From positions 186,001 to 250,000 of the forward strand of contig NZ_JAPKFL010000001.1 of the NCBI RefSeq assembly GCF_026262575.1: DNA of 64,000 bases, written 5' to 3'. Every line of letters begins with the position of its first letter. The stretch's first letter is position 1. Of this stretch, positions 19,408 through 29,360 are shown piece by piece. Source of the DNA: Streptomyces marinisediminis (GTDB taxonomy: Bacteria; Actinomycetota; Actinomycetes; Streptomycetales; Streptomycetaceae). The notes under the pieces were generated by a model. That model did not search any database. It saw only the letters and a program-made list of their open reading frames with translations, and was not told where the DNA came from. Both the position numbers and the translations under genes were made by a program.

Positions 19408-20334
19408 GTGCTGGGTCCCGTGCTTCTCGCCGCCGCCCGCAGTGACGGCATCCGCCGCGTCGTGTCGGCCGCCCCGCTGACCCGGCCCGTGGTCGACCGC
19501 TTCGTCCCCGGCGAGGGGCTGCCCGAGGTCCGCGGGGCCGTGCGCGACCTCACCGCCCGCGGCCTGGACGCCACCCTCGACCATCTCGGCGAGGACGTCA
19601 CCGACCGGGCCGAGGCGCTGCGCAGCCGCGACGCCTACCTGGCCCTGGCCGACGTGCTGGCCGAGGAGGGACTGGGCGAGCGCGTGGAGATGTCGGTGAA
19701 GCTCTCCGCGTTCGGACAGGCCCTGCCCGGCGGGCACGACCTCGCGCTGGCCAACGTCACCCCCGTGGTGGAGGCGGCCGCCGCCGCGGGCACCACCGTG
19801 ACGCTCGACATGGAGGACCACACCACGGTCGACTCCACCCTCGCCGTCCTCGCCGAGCTGCGCCGGCGCTTCCCGCAGACCGGTGCCGTCGTGCAGTCCT
19901 ACCTGTTCCGCACCGAGGAGGACTGCCACGCGCTCGCCGGGGAAGGCTCCCGGGTGCGCCTGGTGAAAGGCGCGTACAAGGAGCCCGCGTCGGTCGCCTA
20001 CCAGGACAAGCGCGAGGTCGACCGGGCCTATGTACGCTGTTTGAAGGTGCTGCTGGCGGGCCGCGGCTACCCGATGATCGGCTCGCACGACCCCCGGCTG
20101 GTCGCGATCACCCAGGAGCTCGCCGCCCGCCTCGGCCGCAAGCCGGACGAGTACGAGTTCCAGATGCTCTACGGCATCCGCACCGCCGAGCAGGAGCGCC
20201 TGGTGGGCGCCGGCCACCGCATGCGCGTCTACGTGCCCTACGGCACCGACTGGTACGGGTACTTCATGCGCCGCCTCGCCGAGCGCCCGGCCAACCTCGC
20301 CTTCTTCCTGCGCTCACTCGCCACCCGCGGCTGA
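19408..20334 (+). CDS. proline dehydrogenase
   Basis: 308-residue FAD-dependent monofunctional proline dehydrogenase (PutB/PruB type), oxidising proline to pyrroline-5-carboxylate at the membrane face. Family blocks VEMSVKLSAFGQ, VTLDMEDHTTVDSTL, RLVKGAYKEPASVAY, GSHDPRLVAI, EFQMLYGIR and the C-terminal RVYVPYGTDWYGYFMRRLAERPAN are present. GTG 19408 has GGAGG at 19398-19402; a TTG further upstream is unlikely. The next gene is P5C dehydrogenase, 45 bases on, so the two form a proline utilisation operon. Confidence 0.96.
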   Translation: MLGPVLLAAARSDGIRRVVSAAPLTRPVVDRFVPGEGLPEVRGAVRDLTARGLDATLDHLGEDVTDRAEALRSRDAYLALADVLAEEGLGERVEMSVKLSAFGQALPGGHDLALANVTPVVEAAAAAGTTVTLDMEDHTTVDSTLAVLAELRRRFPQTGAVVQSYLFRTEEDCHALAGEGSRVRLVKGAYKEPASVAYQDKREVDRAYVRCLKVLLAGRGYPMIGSHDPRLVAITQELAARLGRKPDEYEFQMLYGIRTAEQERLVGAGHRMRVYVPYGTDWYGYFMRRLAERPANLAFFLRSLATRG

Positions 20335-20379
20335 GCGCCCCGCCGACCGAACCACCCATTCGAAGGAGACATGCCAGCC

Positions 20380-22011
<1,632 letters not shown>

Positions 22012-22032
22012 CGTCCGCCCCACCCGCGAAGG

Positions 22033-22082
22033 CCCGGCCCCGGGGCCCGGTTCCGCCGTGCGGACCGGACCCCGGGGCCGGG
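22033..22082. terminator. terminator after the proline operon
   Basis: Long GC hairpin: 22 paired bases interrupted by one bulge and one mismatch, loop CGT, starting 22 bases after the pruA stop. Confidence 0.75.
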
Positions 22083-22266
22083 CGCGCTCCCGGGCGCGGG
22101 CAGCGGCCGGGGGAAGGGTCTTCACCGGCGCCTCCGCGCGGCGTACGCGCGCGTCGTTCGCTCGGCGTCCAAGGGCTTCGGGTGCGTCGTCCGGGGGCGC
22201 CGGGGCGGTAGCGGACGGGCGGCCCGGTGCCGCGGCCGCCCGTCCGTCCGGCCCGGTCGTCGCCGG

Positions 22267-22488
22267 TCACAGTTCGCCGGCGACGACTCCCTGCCGGAAC
22301 GCGGCCCACTCCGAGGCGGTGAACCGCAGCGGCTCCCGCTCCGGGTTCTTGGAGTCCCGCACCGCCCGCCCGCCCCCGGGCAGCTCGGCCACCTCGACGC
22401 ACTCGTGCTCGCCGGCACTCGCACTCGACTTGCGCCAGACGAGCTCTCGCAGATCAAGTTCGTACAGCTTGGTCTTTCGATCGCTCAC
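22267..22488 (-). CDS. DUF397 small protein
   Basis: 73-residue DUF397 protein with the family signature WRKSSASAGEHECVEVAELPGGGRAVRDSKNPE and the C-terminal WAAFRQGV. GTG 22488 overlaps the stop of the XRE gene (GTGA), so it is translationally coupled. In Streptomyces such proteins are paired with XRE/DUF5753 regulators (WhiJ-type clusters) and are thought to act with or against them; the partner here is the gene directly upstream. Confidence 0.92.
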   Translation of the reverse strand: MSDRKTKLYELDLRELVWRKSSASAGEHECVEVAELPGGGRAVRDSKNPEREPLRFTASEWAAFRQGVVAGEL

Positions 22489-23354
22489 TCTCGGCTTCTT
22501 TCTTCCAGTTGACTGATCAGAGCCAACGTATCGTCCATCGAAAGAGCCGCTGCGACAATGCGATCGAACGCGTCCGCGAAGACGCGCACCTCCTCCACAC
22601 CTTCCACGTAGGTCGCGCCGATCAGGTTCTCCAACGTGACGACGTCCGGCATGGGCCCGGGGAACATGGTCAGAGTGAAGCCTCCGGCGCCGCCCGGATG
22701 CGGAGTCGCCGTCAGCGGCATGACCTGGAGGGTGACGTTGGGCAGCTCCGCGAGATCGAGCAGGCGGCGAAGTTGGTCCCGCATGGTCTGCGGGCGGATC
22801 GCGAACCGCTGGTGCAGTACGGCTTCGTGGATTACCGCCCAGATTTTGAGAGGGCCGCTCGGCCTCGTCAGAACGGCTTGGCGAGCCATCCTGACCTCCG
22901 CGAGAGCGGCGACCTCCTGGGGCGTTCGTGTCGTCGCGTTGGCGGCGATCGTCTCCCGCGCGTACGCGGCGGTCTGGAAGAGACCGGGTACGACCAGCGG
23001 CGCGTACGCCCGGATTCCCTCGGCGTCGGATTCCAGCGAGATGTAGTCCGCGTAGGAAGGTGCGACCACGCCTCTGTAGGTCTGCCACCACCCCTGCTTG
23101 CGTGCGTCTTTGGCGAGACCTTCCACGGCTGCGAACACTTCCGGGTCGTCGATGCCGTACGTCTTCAGCAACGCGGAAGCCTCGGCCGGGCGAACGTGCG
23201 CGTTGGCCGTCTCGATTCGACTGAGCTTCGAACCCGTCCAGCCCATGGTCTGTGCGGCCGCATCGAGGCTCAGCCCTGCCGCAGTCCGGTACCGGCGGAG
23301 GGCCTCGCCCAGTCGTCGGCGTCGGACTGTGGGAACTGGGCGCATGTTTGGCAT
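22485..23354 (-). CDS. XRE-family HTH / DUF5753 regulator (WhiJ-like)
   Basis: 289-residue DNA-binding regulator. Helix-turn-helix near 17-70 (GLSLDAAAQTMGWTGSKLSRIETANAHVRPAEA), then DUF5753 (about 95-280) with YADYISLESDAEGIRAYAPLVVPGLFQTAAYAR. ATG 23354; an internal ATG at 23345 is possible. Forms an operon with the DUF397 gene and is divergent from an ATPase-domain gene, the standard three-part Streptomyces cluster linked in known cases to developmental control. Confidence 0.92.
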   Translation of the reverse strand: MPNMRPVPTVRRRRLGEALRRYRTAAGLSLDAAAQTMGWTGSKLSRIETANAHVRPAEASALLKTYGIDDPEVFAAVEGLAKDARKQGWWQTYRGVVAPSYADYISLESDAEGIRAYAPLVVPGLFQTAAYARETIAANATTRTPQEVAALAEVRMARQAVLTRPSGPLKIWAVIHEAVLHQRFAIRPQTMRDQLRRLLDLAELPNVTLQVMPLTATPHPGGAGGFTLTMFPGPMPDVVTLENLIGATYVEGVEEVRVFADAFDRIVAAALSMDDTLALISQLEERSRE

Positions 23355-23525
23355 GCGGCCAGCATGCCACGAGATGTGTCTTGGTCATCGTGCGGATCAA
23401 AGTCTGATAATGCGAATACAGGTGACAAACTTGCGGTTTTCTATGACGCCTTGCCACTCTGGTTCCGGGAGGGCTCGACCGCCCGCACATCGCTGGGGCG
23501 GCGCACCGCACCATGAGGAGGCTGC

Positions 23526-24005
23526 ATGCGCTCACGATCTTGTTCGGCCGCACTGGAGGCCGACCCTTTCGACCCGACCGCCCCCGGGTGTTACGTGCGG
23601 CGGCGGCCCAACGGGTTCGTCGCGCACTTCTGCGCGTCCGCCGACGCGTTGCGCGCCCTGCGGCGGCTGACCCGGACCGAGTTGCACGGGCACGGCTTCG
23701 ACACCGAGGCCGTGGACACCGTGCAGCTCGTCGTCTCCGAGCTGACCGGGAACGCGGTCCGGGCCTGCGGCGACCGAGTGCCGCTCGTCGTGGAGGTGTA
23801 CGTCAGCTCCTTCGGCCTCGCGGTGAACGTGCACGATCCCGACCCCGGGGTGCTGCCGGTGCGGGGGACGACGCCACTGGACAGCGCGGTCGCCGAGCGC
23901 GGGCGGGGCCTGGGGCTGCTGGACGTGCTCGCCCCCGGCTGGCACGTGCGCAACTCCGCGATCGGCAAGCAGGTGCGCTGCCGGGTGCCCGTCCCCGCAC
24001 GGTAG
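23526..24005 (+). CDS. HATPase_c anti-sigma-like regulatory protein
   Basis: 159-residue stand-alone GHKL ATP-binding domain of the SpoIIAB/RsbW-like type. The N-box is VDTVQLVVSELTGNAVRAC and the Gly-rich loop RGRGLGLLDVLAPGW. The last of these is less Gly-rich than usual. Divergent from the XRE/DUF397 pair, completing the triad. ATG 23526 with GAGGAG upstream (about 23515-23520). Confidence 0.88.
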   Translation: MRSRSCSAALEADPFDPTAPGCYVRRRPNGFVAHFCASADALRALRRLTRTELHGHGFDTEAVDTVQLVVSELTGNAVRACGDRVPLVVEVYVSSFGLAVNVHDPDPGVLPVRGTTPLDSAVAERGRGLGLLDVLAPGWHVRNSAIGKQVRCRVPVPAR

Positions 24006-24254
24006 CCGTGGCCATTCGGACCGGCTCGGCGCCGCACGGCGTCCGGAAGCACACCGCCGTACCGCGGCGGCAACGTCACCGGAAGCCGGGCCCCACGGGA
24101 GCGGTACGCCGCGCCGCCACCGTCAGCGGCCAGGAGGCGAGGGGGACCGGAGGCGGGGGGGGCCGGAGGCGGCGGGGCCGCCGGGCGTGCTTCGGGTGGA
24201 GGACGGTGGGAGAGGGGCGGCGCGGCGTCGCGCACCCGGCGTGCGGGGGCGCCG

Positions 24255-24758
24255 TCACCGGGCCACGGGCAGGGCGGCGATCAGCTCCTCGTCCTCCTGC
24301 TGGCCCGTCGGCAGGAAGCCGCAGGTCTCGTACAGGCGCGCCGCCGAGGTGTTCGCCGGGTGGTACGACAGCCGGATCTCGCGGCACTCCTCGTGCGTCG
24401 CCAGCCAGCGCACCAGCGTGCGGACGGCGGCGCGGCCGATGCCGTGCCCCTGGTGGTCGGCGTCGACGATCATGCCGCCGACCCAGTGGGCGCCGCCCTC
24501 CGGGTCGAAGGCCCACATGACGTGCCCGACGACGCGGCCGCCGGCGCACACGGCCAGCGACTGCCACACGTCCTCGCGCAGCGACAGCAGCAGGTAGCGC
24601 GCGCCCAGTGCGGCGACGAAGGCCCGCTGGTCGTCGCGGGGCGCGACGTCGGCCACCGCCCGCCAGTTGTCGTCGGTCACCGGATGCAGGGTGACCGGCC
24701 GGTCACGCCGGTCGGTGATGCCGTAGTCAACGCAGTCCACAACCGGGCATCCGACCAT
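24255..24758 (-). CDS. GNAT-family N-acetyltransferase
   Basis: 167-residue acetyl-CoA-dependent acetyltransferase. The acetyl-CoA loop is seen as MIVDADHQGHGIGRAAVRTLVRWL, with the C-terminal YHPANTSAARLYETCGFLPTG. The region VTLHPVTDDNWRAVADVAPRDDQRAFV resembles spermidine/diamine-acetyltransferase-like (SpeG/BltD type) members; the substrate is unknown. Start ATG 24758 taken as the only good in-frame choice, ribosome site weak. The 249 bases between it and the ATPase gene are C/G-rich without a gene. Confidence 0.85.
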   Translation of the reverse strand: MVGCPVVDCVDYGITDRRDRPVTLHPVTDDNWRAVADVAPRDDQRAFVAALGARYLLLSLREDVWQSLAVCAGGRVVGHVMWAFDPEGGAHWVGGMIVDADHQGHGIGRAAVRTLVRWLATHEECREIRLSYHPANTSAARLYETCGFLPTGQQEDEELIAALPVAR

Positions 24759-24858
24759 GTTTCCGCCCGCTTCGCACCCCCGATGTCGCCCATGTCACCG
24801 TGCCCGCCCGCCCCGGGTGGCCCCGGGCCCGCCGCCCGGGGCTCCGTAGGGTGGCGCC

Positions 24859-25617
24859 ATGGCCATTCGCGCGGTGCTGTGGGACGTGGACGACACGCTG
24901 TTCGACTACACGGGGGCGGACGAGGCCGGTGTGCTGCACCACCTCGCCGAAGAGGGGGTGCTGAACCGCTACACCTCGCCCGCGGCGGCGCTCGCCCGGT
25001 GGCGGGAGGTGATGGAGGAGCAGTTCGCGCTCTTCGCGGCGGGGGAGCTCAACTACCACGAGCACCGGCGCGGACGGGCCCGCGGTTTCCTCGGCACGGA
25101 GCTGACCGACGCCGAGGCCGACGCGTGGTTCGACCGCTACGTGGCGCGCTACGAGGCGGCCTGGTGCCTGTTCCCCGACGCGGTCCCCGCCCTGGACGCG
25201 CTGCGCGCGGACTACCGGCACGGCGTGCTCTCCAACGCCGCCACCGCCGACCAGGACCGCAAGCTGCGCCGGCTCGGCATCCGCGACCGCTTCGAGGTGC
25301 TGCTGTGCGCGGACGGCATCGGGTGCGCCAAGCCCGCCCCGGAGGCGTTCCGGGCCGCCTGCGAGGCGCTGCGGCTGGAACCGGCCGAGGTGGCCTACGT
25401 GGGGGACCAACTCGCCACCGACGCCCAGGGGGCCCAGGCGGCGGGGCTGACCGGCATCTGGCTGGACCGCCTCGGGGGGCCCGGGCCGGACGGCGTCCCG
25501 CGCGTCACCGGGCTCGCGGAGCTGCGGGAGGCGCTGGCCTCGCTCGTCCCGCGTCCGTCCCACCCGGAGCACCTGCCGCACCCGTCGCACCCGTCGCGCG
25601 AGGTGCGCCGCGTGTAG
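24859..25617 (+). CDS. HAD-superfamily hydrolase
   Basis: 252-residue HAD phosphatase-like hydrolase. Motif I AVLWDVDDTLFDYTG holds the nucleophile Asp; motif II is GVLSNAATADQDRK; motif III Lys is in GCAKPAPEAF; motif IV is VGDQLATDAQGAQAAGLTGIWLDR. The cap is of the alpha-helical C1 type, as in pyrimidine nucleotidase/phosphoglycolate phosphatase relatives. Substrate not assignable. ATG 24859. Confidence 0.9.
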   Translation: MAIRAVLWDVDDTLFDYTGADEAGVLHHLAEEGVLNRYTSPAAALARWREVMEEQFALFAAGELNYHEHRRGRARGFLGTELTDAEADAWFDRYVARYEAAWCLFPDAVPALDALRADYRHGVLSNAATADQDRKLRRLGIRDRFEVLLCADGIGCAKPAPEAFRAACEALRLEPAEVAYVGDQLATDAQGAQAAGLTGIWLDRLGGPGPDGVPRVTGLAELREALASLVPRPSHPEHLPHPSHPSREVRRV

Positions 25618-25642
25618 GCGCGCGGCGTGGTCTCCGTCTCAG

Positions 25643-25662
25643 ATAGTAGGAAGACCAACTAT
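25643..25662. promoter_or_regulatory. candidate operator upstream of the tiny Arg-rich gene
   Basis: ATAGTAGG-AAGA-CCAACTAT is an 8-bp inverted repeat with one mismatch, AT-rich against its surroundings, in the 231-base gap after the HAD gene. Confidence 0.4.
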
Positions 25663-25678
25663 TCGGGGGGACATCGCG

Positions 25679-25778
25679 GCCGTTCGCTCGTACCGTGGAA
25701 GGAGCCGAACGTATCGCTCCATCAGCGAACGGCGGATGAGGCGCGGTGCCTCGCGGCAGGTGACCCCTGCGGCACCGC
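25679..25778 (+). ncRNA. structured leader region (candidate)
   Basis: Two successive inverted repeats: GCCGTTCGCT (25679-25688) with AGCGAACGGC (25724-25733), and GCGGTGCC/GGCACCGC (25743-25778) enclosing GCAGG/CCTGC. They lie between the candidate operator and the ATG at 25849. The RNA would be strongly folded; whether it is regulatory is unknown. Confidence 0.35.
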
Positions 25779-25848
25779 ACGCCCCCGCCCCTTGCGGCGC
25801 TCCACTCCCATTTCCTCGGGGTCTGCCTTGCGTAAGGAGCCTTGAACC

Positions 25849-25977
25849 ATGGACGACACCACCCGCCGCCGCACCCGCCGCGCCGTCCGTACGGCCGACG
25901 CCTCCCGCAAGAACGCCGCCGCCGCCCTCCAGCGCGCCCTCGACCGCCGCGACAACGGCGGCGCCACCGGGCACTGA
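25849..25977 (+). CDS. tiny Arg-rich hypothetical protein (42 aa)
   Basis: Short ORF starting MDDTTRRRTRRAVRTADASR and ending NGGATGH. AAGGAG lies 8 bases before the ATG. Ten of 42 residues are Arg; the middle (ADASRKNAAAALQRALDRRD) is a likely amphipathic helix. Codon use is typical of a real gene, with G/C at nearly every third position. Function unknown; nucleic-acid binding is possible from charge only. It lies between HAD and leuB with a structured leader. Confidence 0.7.
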   Translation: MDDTTRRRTRRAVRTADASRKNAAAALQRALDRRDNGGATGH

Positions 25978-26316
25978 GCCGACAGCCGCGTCCGCCCGCA
26001 CCACCACCCGCCGGGGCGCGCCCGAGCGCCCCGGCGGGCCCGGGCTCGGTGTCCCGGCGCGTGCTCGGTGTCCCGGCTCGGGTGCGGCGTCCGGCCCGCG
26101 TCCCCTCCGGCGTTCGAGGGCGCTGACCCGCGTCCGGCCTTCGGTCCGTGCCGCGTCGGGCGATCGGCACGCGCGGGGGCCGGCCGCCTCACGCCGGTCG
26201 CCTCGCGCGTGCGGTGTGCCGGGGCGTGCGCCCGCGTCCCGGGCACGGCCCGGCCGGCGTCCCGCATCGTGGACGGAGGTGTGTCGAGCGGTGGAACGGG
26301 GAGTAGGGTCCGCGGC
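25978..26316. other. 339-base gap before leuB
   Basis: No supported gene. It holds a 15-base direct repeat, GCTCGGTGTCCCGGC at 26044-26058 and 26063-26077. The leuB promoter must lie here but no clear boxes are visible. Confidence 0.5.
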
Positions 26317-27360
26317 ATGGCGCGCAACATCAATCTCGCAGTGATCCCCGGCGACGGCATCGGCCCCGAGGTCGTGGCGCAGGGCCTGAAGGTCCTCACC
26401 GCCGTTCTGCCGCAGGACGTCAAGCTGGAGACCAGGCACTACGACCTGGGCGCGCGCCGCTGGCACGCCACCGGGGAGACGCTGCCCGACGCGGAGCTGG
26501 AGCAGCTCGCCGCGCACGACGCGATCCTGCTCGGCGCGGTCGGGGACCCGGGCGTCCCGTCCGGGGTGCTGGAGCGCGGGCTGTTGCTGAAACTGCGGTT
26601 CGCCTTCGACCACTTCGTCAACCTGCGTCCCTCGCGGCTCCTGCCGAACACCGCCACGCCGCTGGCCGGCCGGCCGGACATCGACTTCGTCGTCGTCCGC
26701 GAGGGCACCGAGGGCCCCTACACGGGGAACGGCGGCACCCTGCGCACGGGGACGCCCGCGGAGGTGGCCACCGAGGTCAGCGTCAACACCGCCTACGGCG
26801 TCGAGCGCGTCGTGCGGGACGCCTACGAGCGGGCCAAGGCCCGGCCGCGCCGGAAGCTGACGCTGGTGCACAAGAACAACGTGCTCGTGCACGCCGGGCA
26901 CCTGTGGACGCGGATCTTCGAGCGCGTCGGCCGGAAGTACCCCGAGGTCTCCACGGACTACCTGCACGTCGACGCCGCCACGATCTTCCTGGTGAACGAC
27001 CCCGGGCGCTTCGACGTCATCGTCACCGACAACCTCTTCGGCGACATCATCACCGACCTGGCCGCCGCCGTCACCGGCGGGATCGGCCTGGCCGCGTCGG
27101 GCAACGTCAACCCGACCGGCGCCTTCCCCTCGATGTTCGAGCCCGTGCACGGCTCGGCGCCGGACATCGCGGGCACCGGCAAGGCCGACCCGACGGCCAC
27201 CATCCTGTCGGTCGCGCTGCTGCTGCGCCACCTGGGCCTGGAGGCCGAGGCGCGGCGGATCGAGGAGGCCGTCACCGCGGACCTCTCCGCCCGCGACGGC
27301 GCCGCCGCCCGCTCCACCGACGAGATCGGCGACGCCCTCGCCGCCCGAGTAGCCGGCTGA
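26317..27360 (+). CDS. leuB: 3-isopropylmalate dehydrogenase
   Basis: 347-residue NAD-dependent oxidative decarboxylase of leucine synthesis. Signature blocks are [20 protein letters not shown] at the start, [24 protein letters not shown], the Lys/Asn in [15 protein letters not shown], and [20 protein letters not shown] with the metal-binding Asp residues. It is the actinobacterial short type. ATG 26317 chosen because [14 protein letters not shown] fits the family; upstream in-frame sequence is low-complexity. ilvE follows 207 bases on. Confidence 0.96.
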   Translation: MARNINLAVIPGDGIGPEVVAQGLKVLTAVLPQDVKLETRHYDLGARRWHATGETLPDAELEQLAAHDAILLGAVGDPGVPSGVLERGLLLKLRFAFDHFVNLRPSRLLPNTATPLAGRPDIDFVVVREGTEGPYTGNGGTLRTGTPAEVATEVSVNTAYGVERVVRDAYERAKARPRRKLTLVHKNNVLVHAGHLWTRIFERVGRKYPEVSTDYLHVDAATIFLVNDPGRFDVIVTDNLFGDIITDLAAAVTGGIGLAASGNVNPTGAFPSMFEPVHGSAPDIAGTGKADPTATILSVALLLRHLGLEAEARRIEEAVTADLSARDGAAARSTDEIGDALAARVAG

Positions 27361-27567
27361 GCCCGACGCCACAGCGCCGGGCTCCGCGCCCGGTCGCTGT
27401 GCGCAGCGGTGACCGGGCGCGTCCCTCTTTCCCCGGGCCGCGCTCACCCCTGTCCTTGACGCGCGCCCCCACGCGCGATAATCGGACGTGGGGCCGCCAC
27501 GCGAGACGATGCCAGGACGTCCATGCGACAGCGCGGTCCGCCACACCGATCAGTGAAGGACGCGCTC

Positions 27568-28671
27568 ATGACGACGCCCCGAATCGAATTCGGCCTCAAG
27601 CCCTCCGCCCAGCCGCTGCCGGACGCGGAGCGCGAGGCGGTGCTGGCGAACCCCGGGTTCGGCCGCCACTTCACCGACCACATGGTCACCATCCGGTGGA
27701 CCGAGGGCCGGGGCTGGCACGACGCCCAGCTCGAACCGTACGCCACGTTCCCGATGGACCCGGCGAACATGACGCTGCACTACGCGCAGACCATCTTCGA
27801 GGGCCTCAAGGCGTACCGCCAGGCCGACGGCTCGATCGCCATGTTCCGTCCCGAGGCCAACGCCGAGCGCTTCCAGCGCTCCGCCCGCCGCCTGGCCATG
27901 CCCGAGCTGCCCGTCGAGGCGTTCGTCGAGGCGTGCGAGCTGCTCATCCGGCAGGACGCCGCCTGGGTCCCGGGGGCCGGCGAGGAGTCGCTGTACCTGC
28001 GCCCGTTCATGTTCGCCGCCGAGGTCGGCCTCGGCGTCCGGCCGGCCAACGAGTACCTGTTCGTCGTCATCGCCTCCCCGGCGGGCCCGTACTTCCCGCG
28101 GGGCGTCAAGCCCGTCTCCGTGTGGCTGTCCACCGAGTACGTCCGGGCCGCCCCCGGCGGCATGGGCGAGGCCAAGACCGGCGGCAACTACGCCGGCTCC
28201 CTCGTCGCCCAGGCCCAGGCCGCCGAGCAGGGCTGCGACCAGGTCGTCTGGCTGGACGCCGCCGAGCGCCGCTGGGTGGAGGAGATGGGCGGCATGAACC
28301 TCTACTTCGTGCACGGCAGCGGCGCGGACGCGACCATCGTCACGCCCAAGCTCACCGGCACGCTGCTGCCCGGCATCACCCGCGACTCGCTGCTGTCCAT
28401 CGCGGAGGACCTCGGCTACCGCACCGAGGAGGGCCGCGTCTCCACCGACGACTGGCGCGAGGGCAACGCCGACGGCTCCATCACCGAGGTCTTCGCCTGC
28501 GGCACGGCCGCCGTCATCACCCCGGTCGGCTCCGTGAAGTCCGCCGCCGCCGAGTGGACCGTGGGCGACGGCGAACCCGGCCCCGTCACCATGCGCCTGC
28601 GCGAAGCCCTCCTCGCCCTCCAGACCGGCCACGCCCCCGACCCCCACGGCTGGCTGCACCGCATCTCCTGA
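27568..28671 (+). CDS. ilvE: branched-chain amino acid aminotransferase
   Basis: 367-residue class IV PLP transaminase, last step for Val, Leu and Ile. The PLP Lys lies in GEAKTGGNYAGSLVAQAQA; other blocks are LHYAQTIFEGLKAYR, YLRPFMFAAEVGLGVRP, WLDAAERRWVEEMGGMN and the phosphate-binding ACGTAAVITPVG. ATG 27568 with GAAGGA at 27555-27560. Gap to leuB probably holds its own promoter. Confidence 0.97.
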   Translation: MTTPRIEFGLKPSAQPLPDAEREAVLANPGFGRHFTDHMVTIRWTEGRGWHDAQLEPYATFPMDPANMTLHYAQTIFEGLKAYRQADGSIAMFRPEANAERFQRSARRLAMPELPVEAFVEACELLIRQDAAWVPGAGEESLYLRPFMFAAEVGLGVRPANEYLFVVIASPAGPYFPRGVKPVSVWLSTEYVRAAPGGMGEAKTGGNYAGSLVAQAQAAEQGCDQVVWLDAAERRWVEEMGGMNLYFVHGSGADATIVTPKLTGTLLPGITRDSLLSIAEDLGYRTEEGRVSTDDWREGNADGSITEVFACGTAAVITPVGSVKSAAAEWTVGDGEPGPVTMRLREALLALQTGHAPDPHGWLHRIS

Positions 28672-28688
28672 ACGCCCGGCGTGCGCGT

Positions 28689-28716
28689 GGGGCCGGGCGC
28701 ACGGGCGCCCGGCCCC
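28689..28716. terminator. terminator after ilvE
   Basis: 12-bp perfect GC stem (GGGGCCGGGCGC) with an ACGG loop, 18 bases after the ilvE stop and before a convergent operon. Confidence 0.75.
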
Positions 28717-28829
28717 GCACCCCTGGGGCTGGCCACCCGGGGTGCGTGCCCGTGGCCCGCACGCGTGGCCTCGCCTTCCGCCGCGGTGGCGCGGGCGGTC
28801 GCCCTGAGCGCGAGCTGAGGACGCAGCGG

Positions 28830-29360
28830 TCAGTAGCGCTCCACAGTCTCCCCCGGCGGAACCCTGTAGCACGCGGACACGACGCCGACCAGCAACATCG
28901 GTGCATCATCGCTCGCCCTCGTACGCCAGTATTCGATACTGATGCCGTACTTCTTCTCCGGGTGGTCGGCCATGAGGGTCAGGGTGCGAGCTGGGCTGTT
29001 GTTGGGGCCGTACGACAGGATTTCCCAGCCCTGCTTCGGCAGTTCTGCCTTGAGTCTCTCCATGGACTCTGCGAGCACTTCCGAGTTCCTGGCGGTGAGG
29101 CTCCACGTATGCCGCATCAGAAAGTGAGTCCTCAGCTCCCCTTCTTCGCATCGCCCTACACCGGGGCCGGGTTCTGACACCTCGCCGTCGACCGCGATGA
29201 TGTCGAGAATACCGCTAGAGACGCCCTTGATCTCACTGTTCACCGCACTCTGTGCGCGTTGTTCAGTCATTGACTCACCCGATGTTTCGAGACTACATCC
29301 TGTGGTGATGACGAAGAAGAGCGCGAACAAGGTCAGCGTGTACTTTTTACGGTGCCTCAT
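28830..29360 (-). CDS. hypothetical lipoprotein
   Basis: 176-residue protein with a signal peptide of unusual, Phe-rich composition (MRHRKKYTLTLFALFFVITT) ending in the lipobox ITTGC, so it is predicted to be a membrane-anchored extracellular lipoprotein. No domain recognised; the mature part has three further Cys and an YWRTR stretch. Its base composition is clearly lower in GC than neighbours (runs such as TTTTT in the first codons). Its start overlaps the end of the DUF1023 hydrolase gene by 14 bases, so it is the third gene of that operon. A partner or protector of the hydrolase is possible but unproven. Confidence 0.8.
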   Translation of the reverse strand: MRHRKKYTLTLFALFFVITTGCSLETSGESMTEQRAQSAVNSEIKGVSSGILDIIAVDGEVSEPGPGVGRCEEGELRTHFLMRHTWSLTARNSEVLAESMERLKAELPKQGWEILSYGPNNSPARTLTLMADHPEKKYGISIEYWRTRASDDAPMLLVGVVSACYRVPPGETVERY

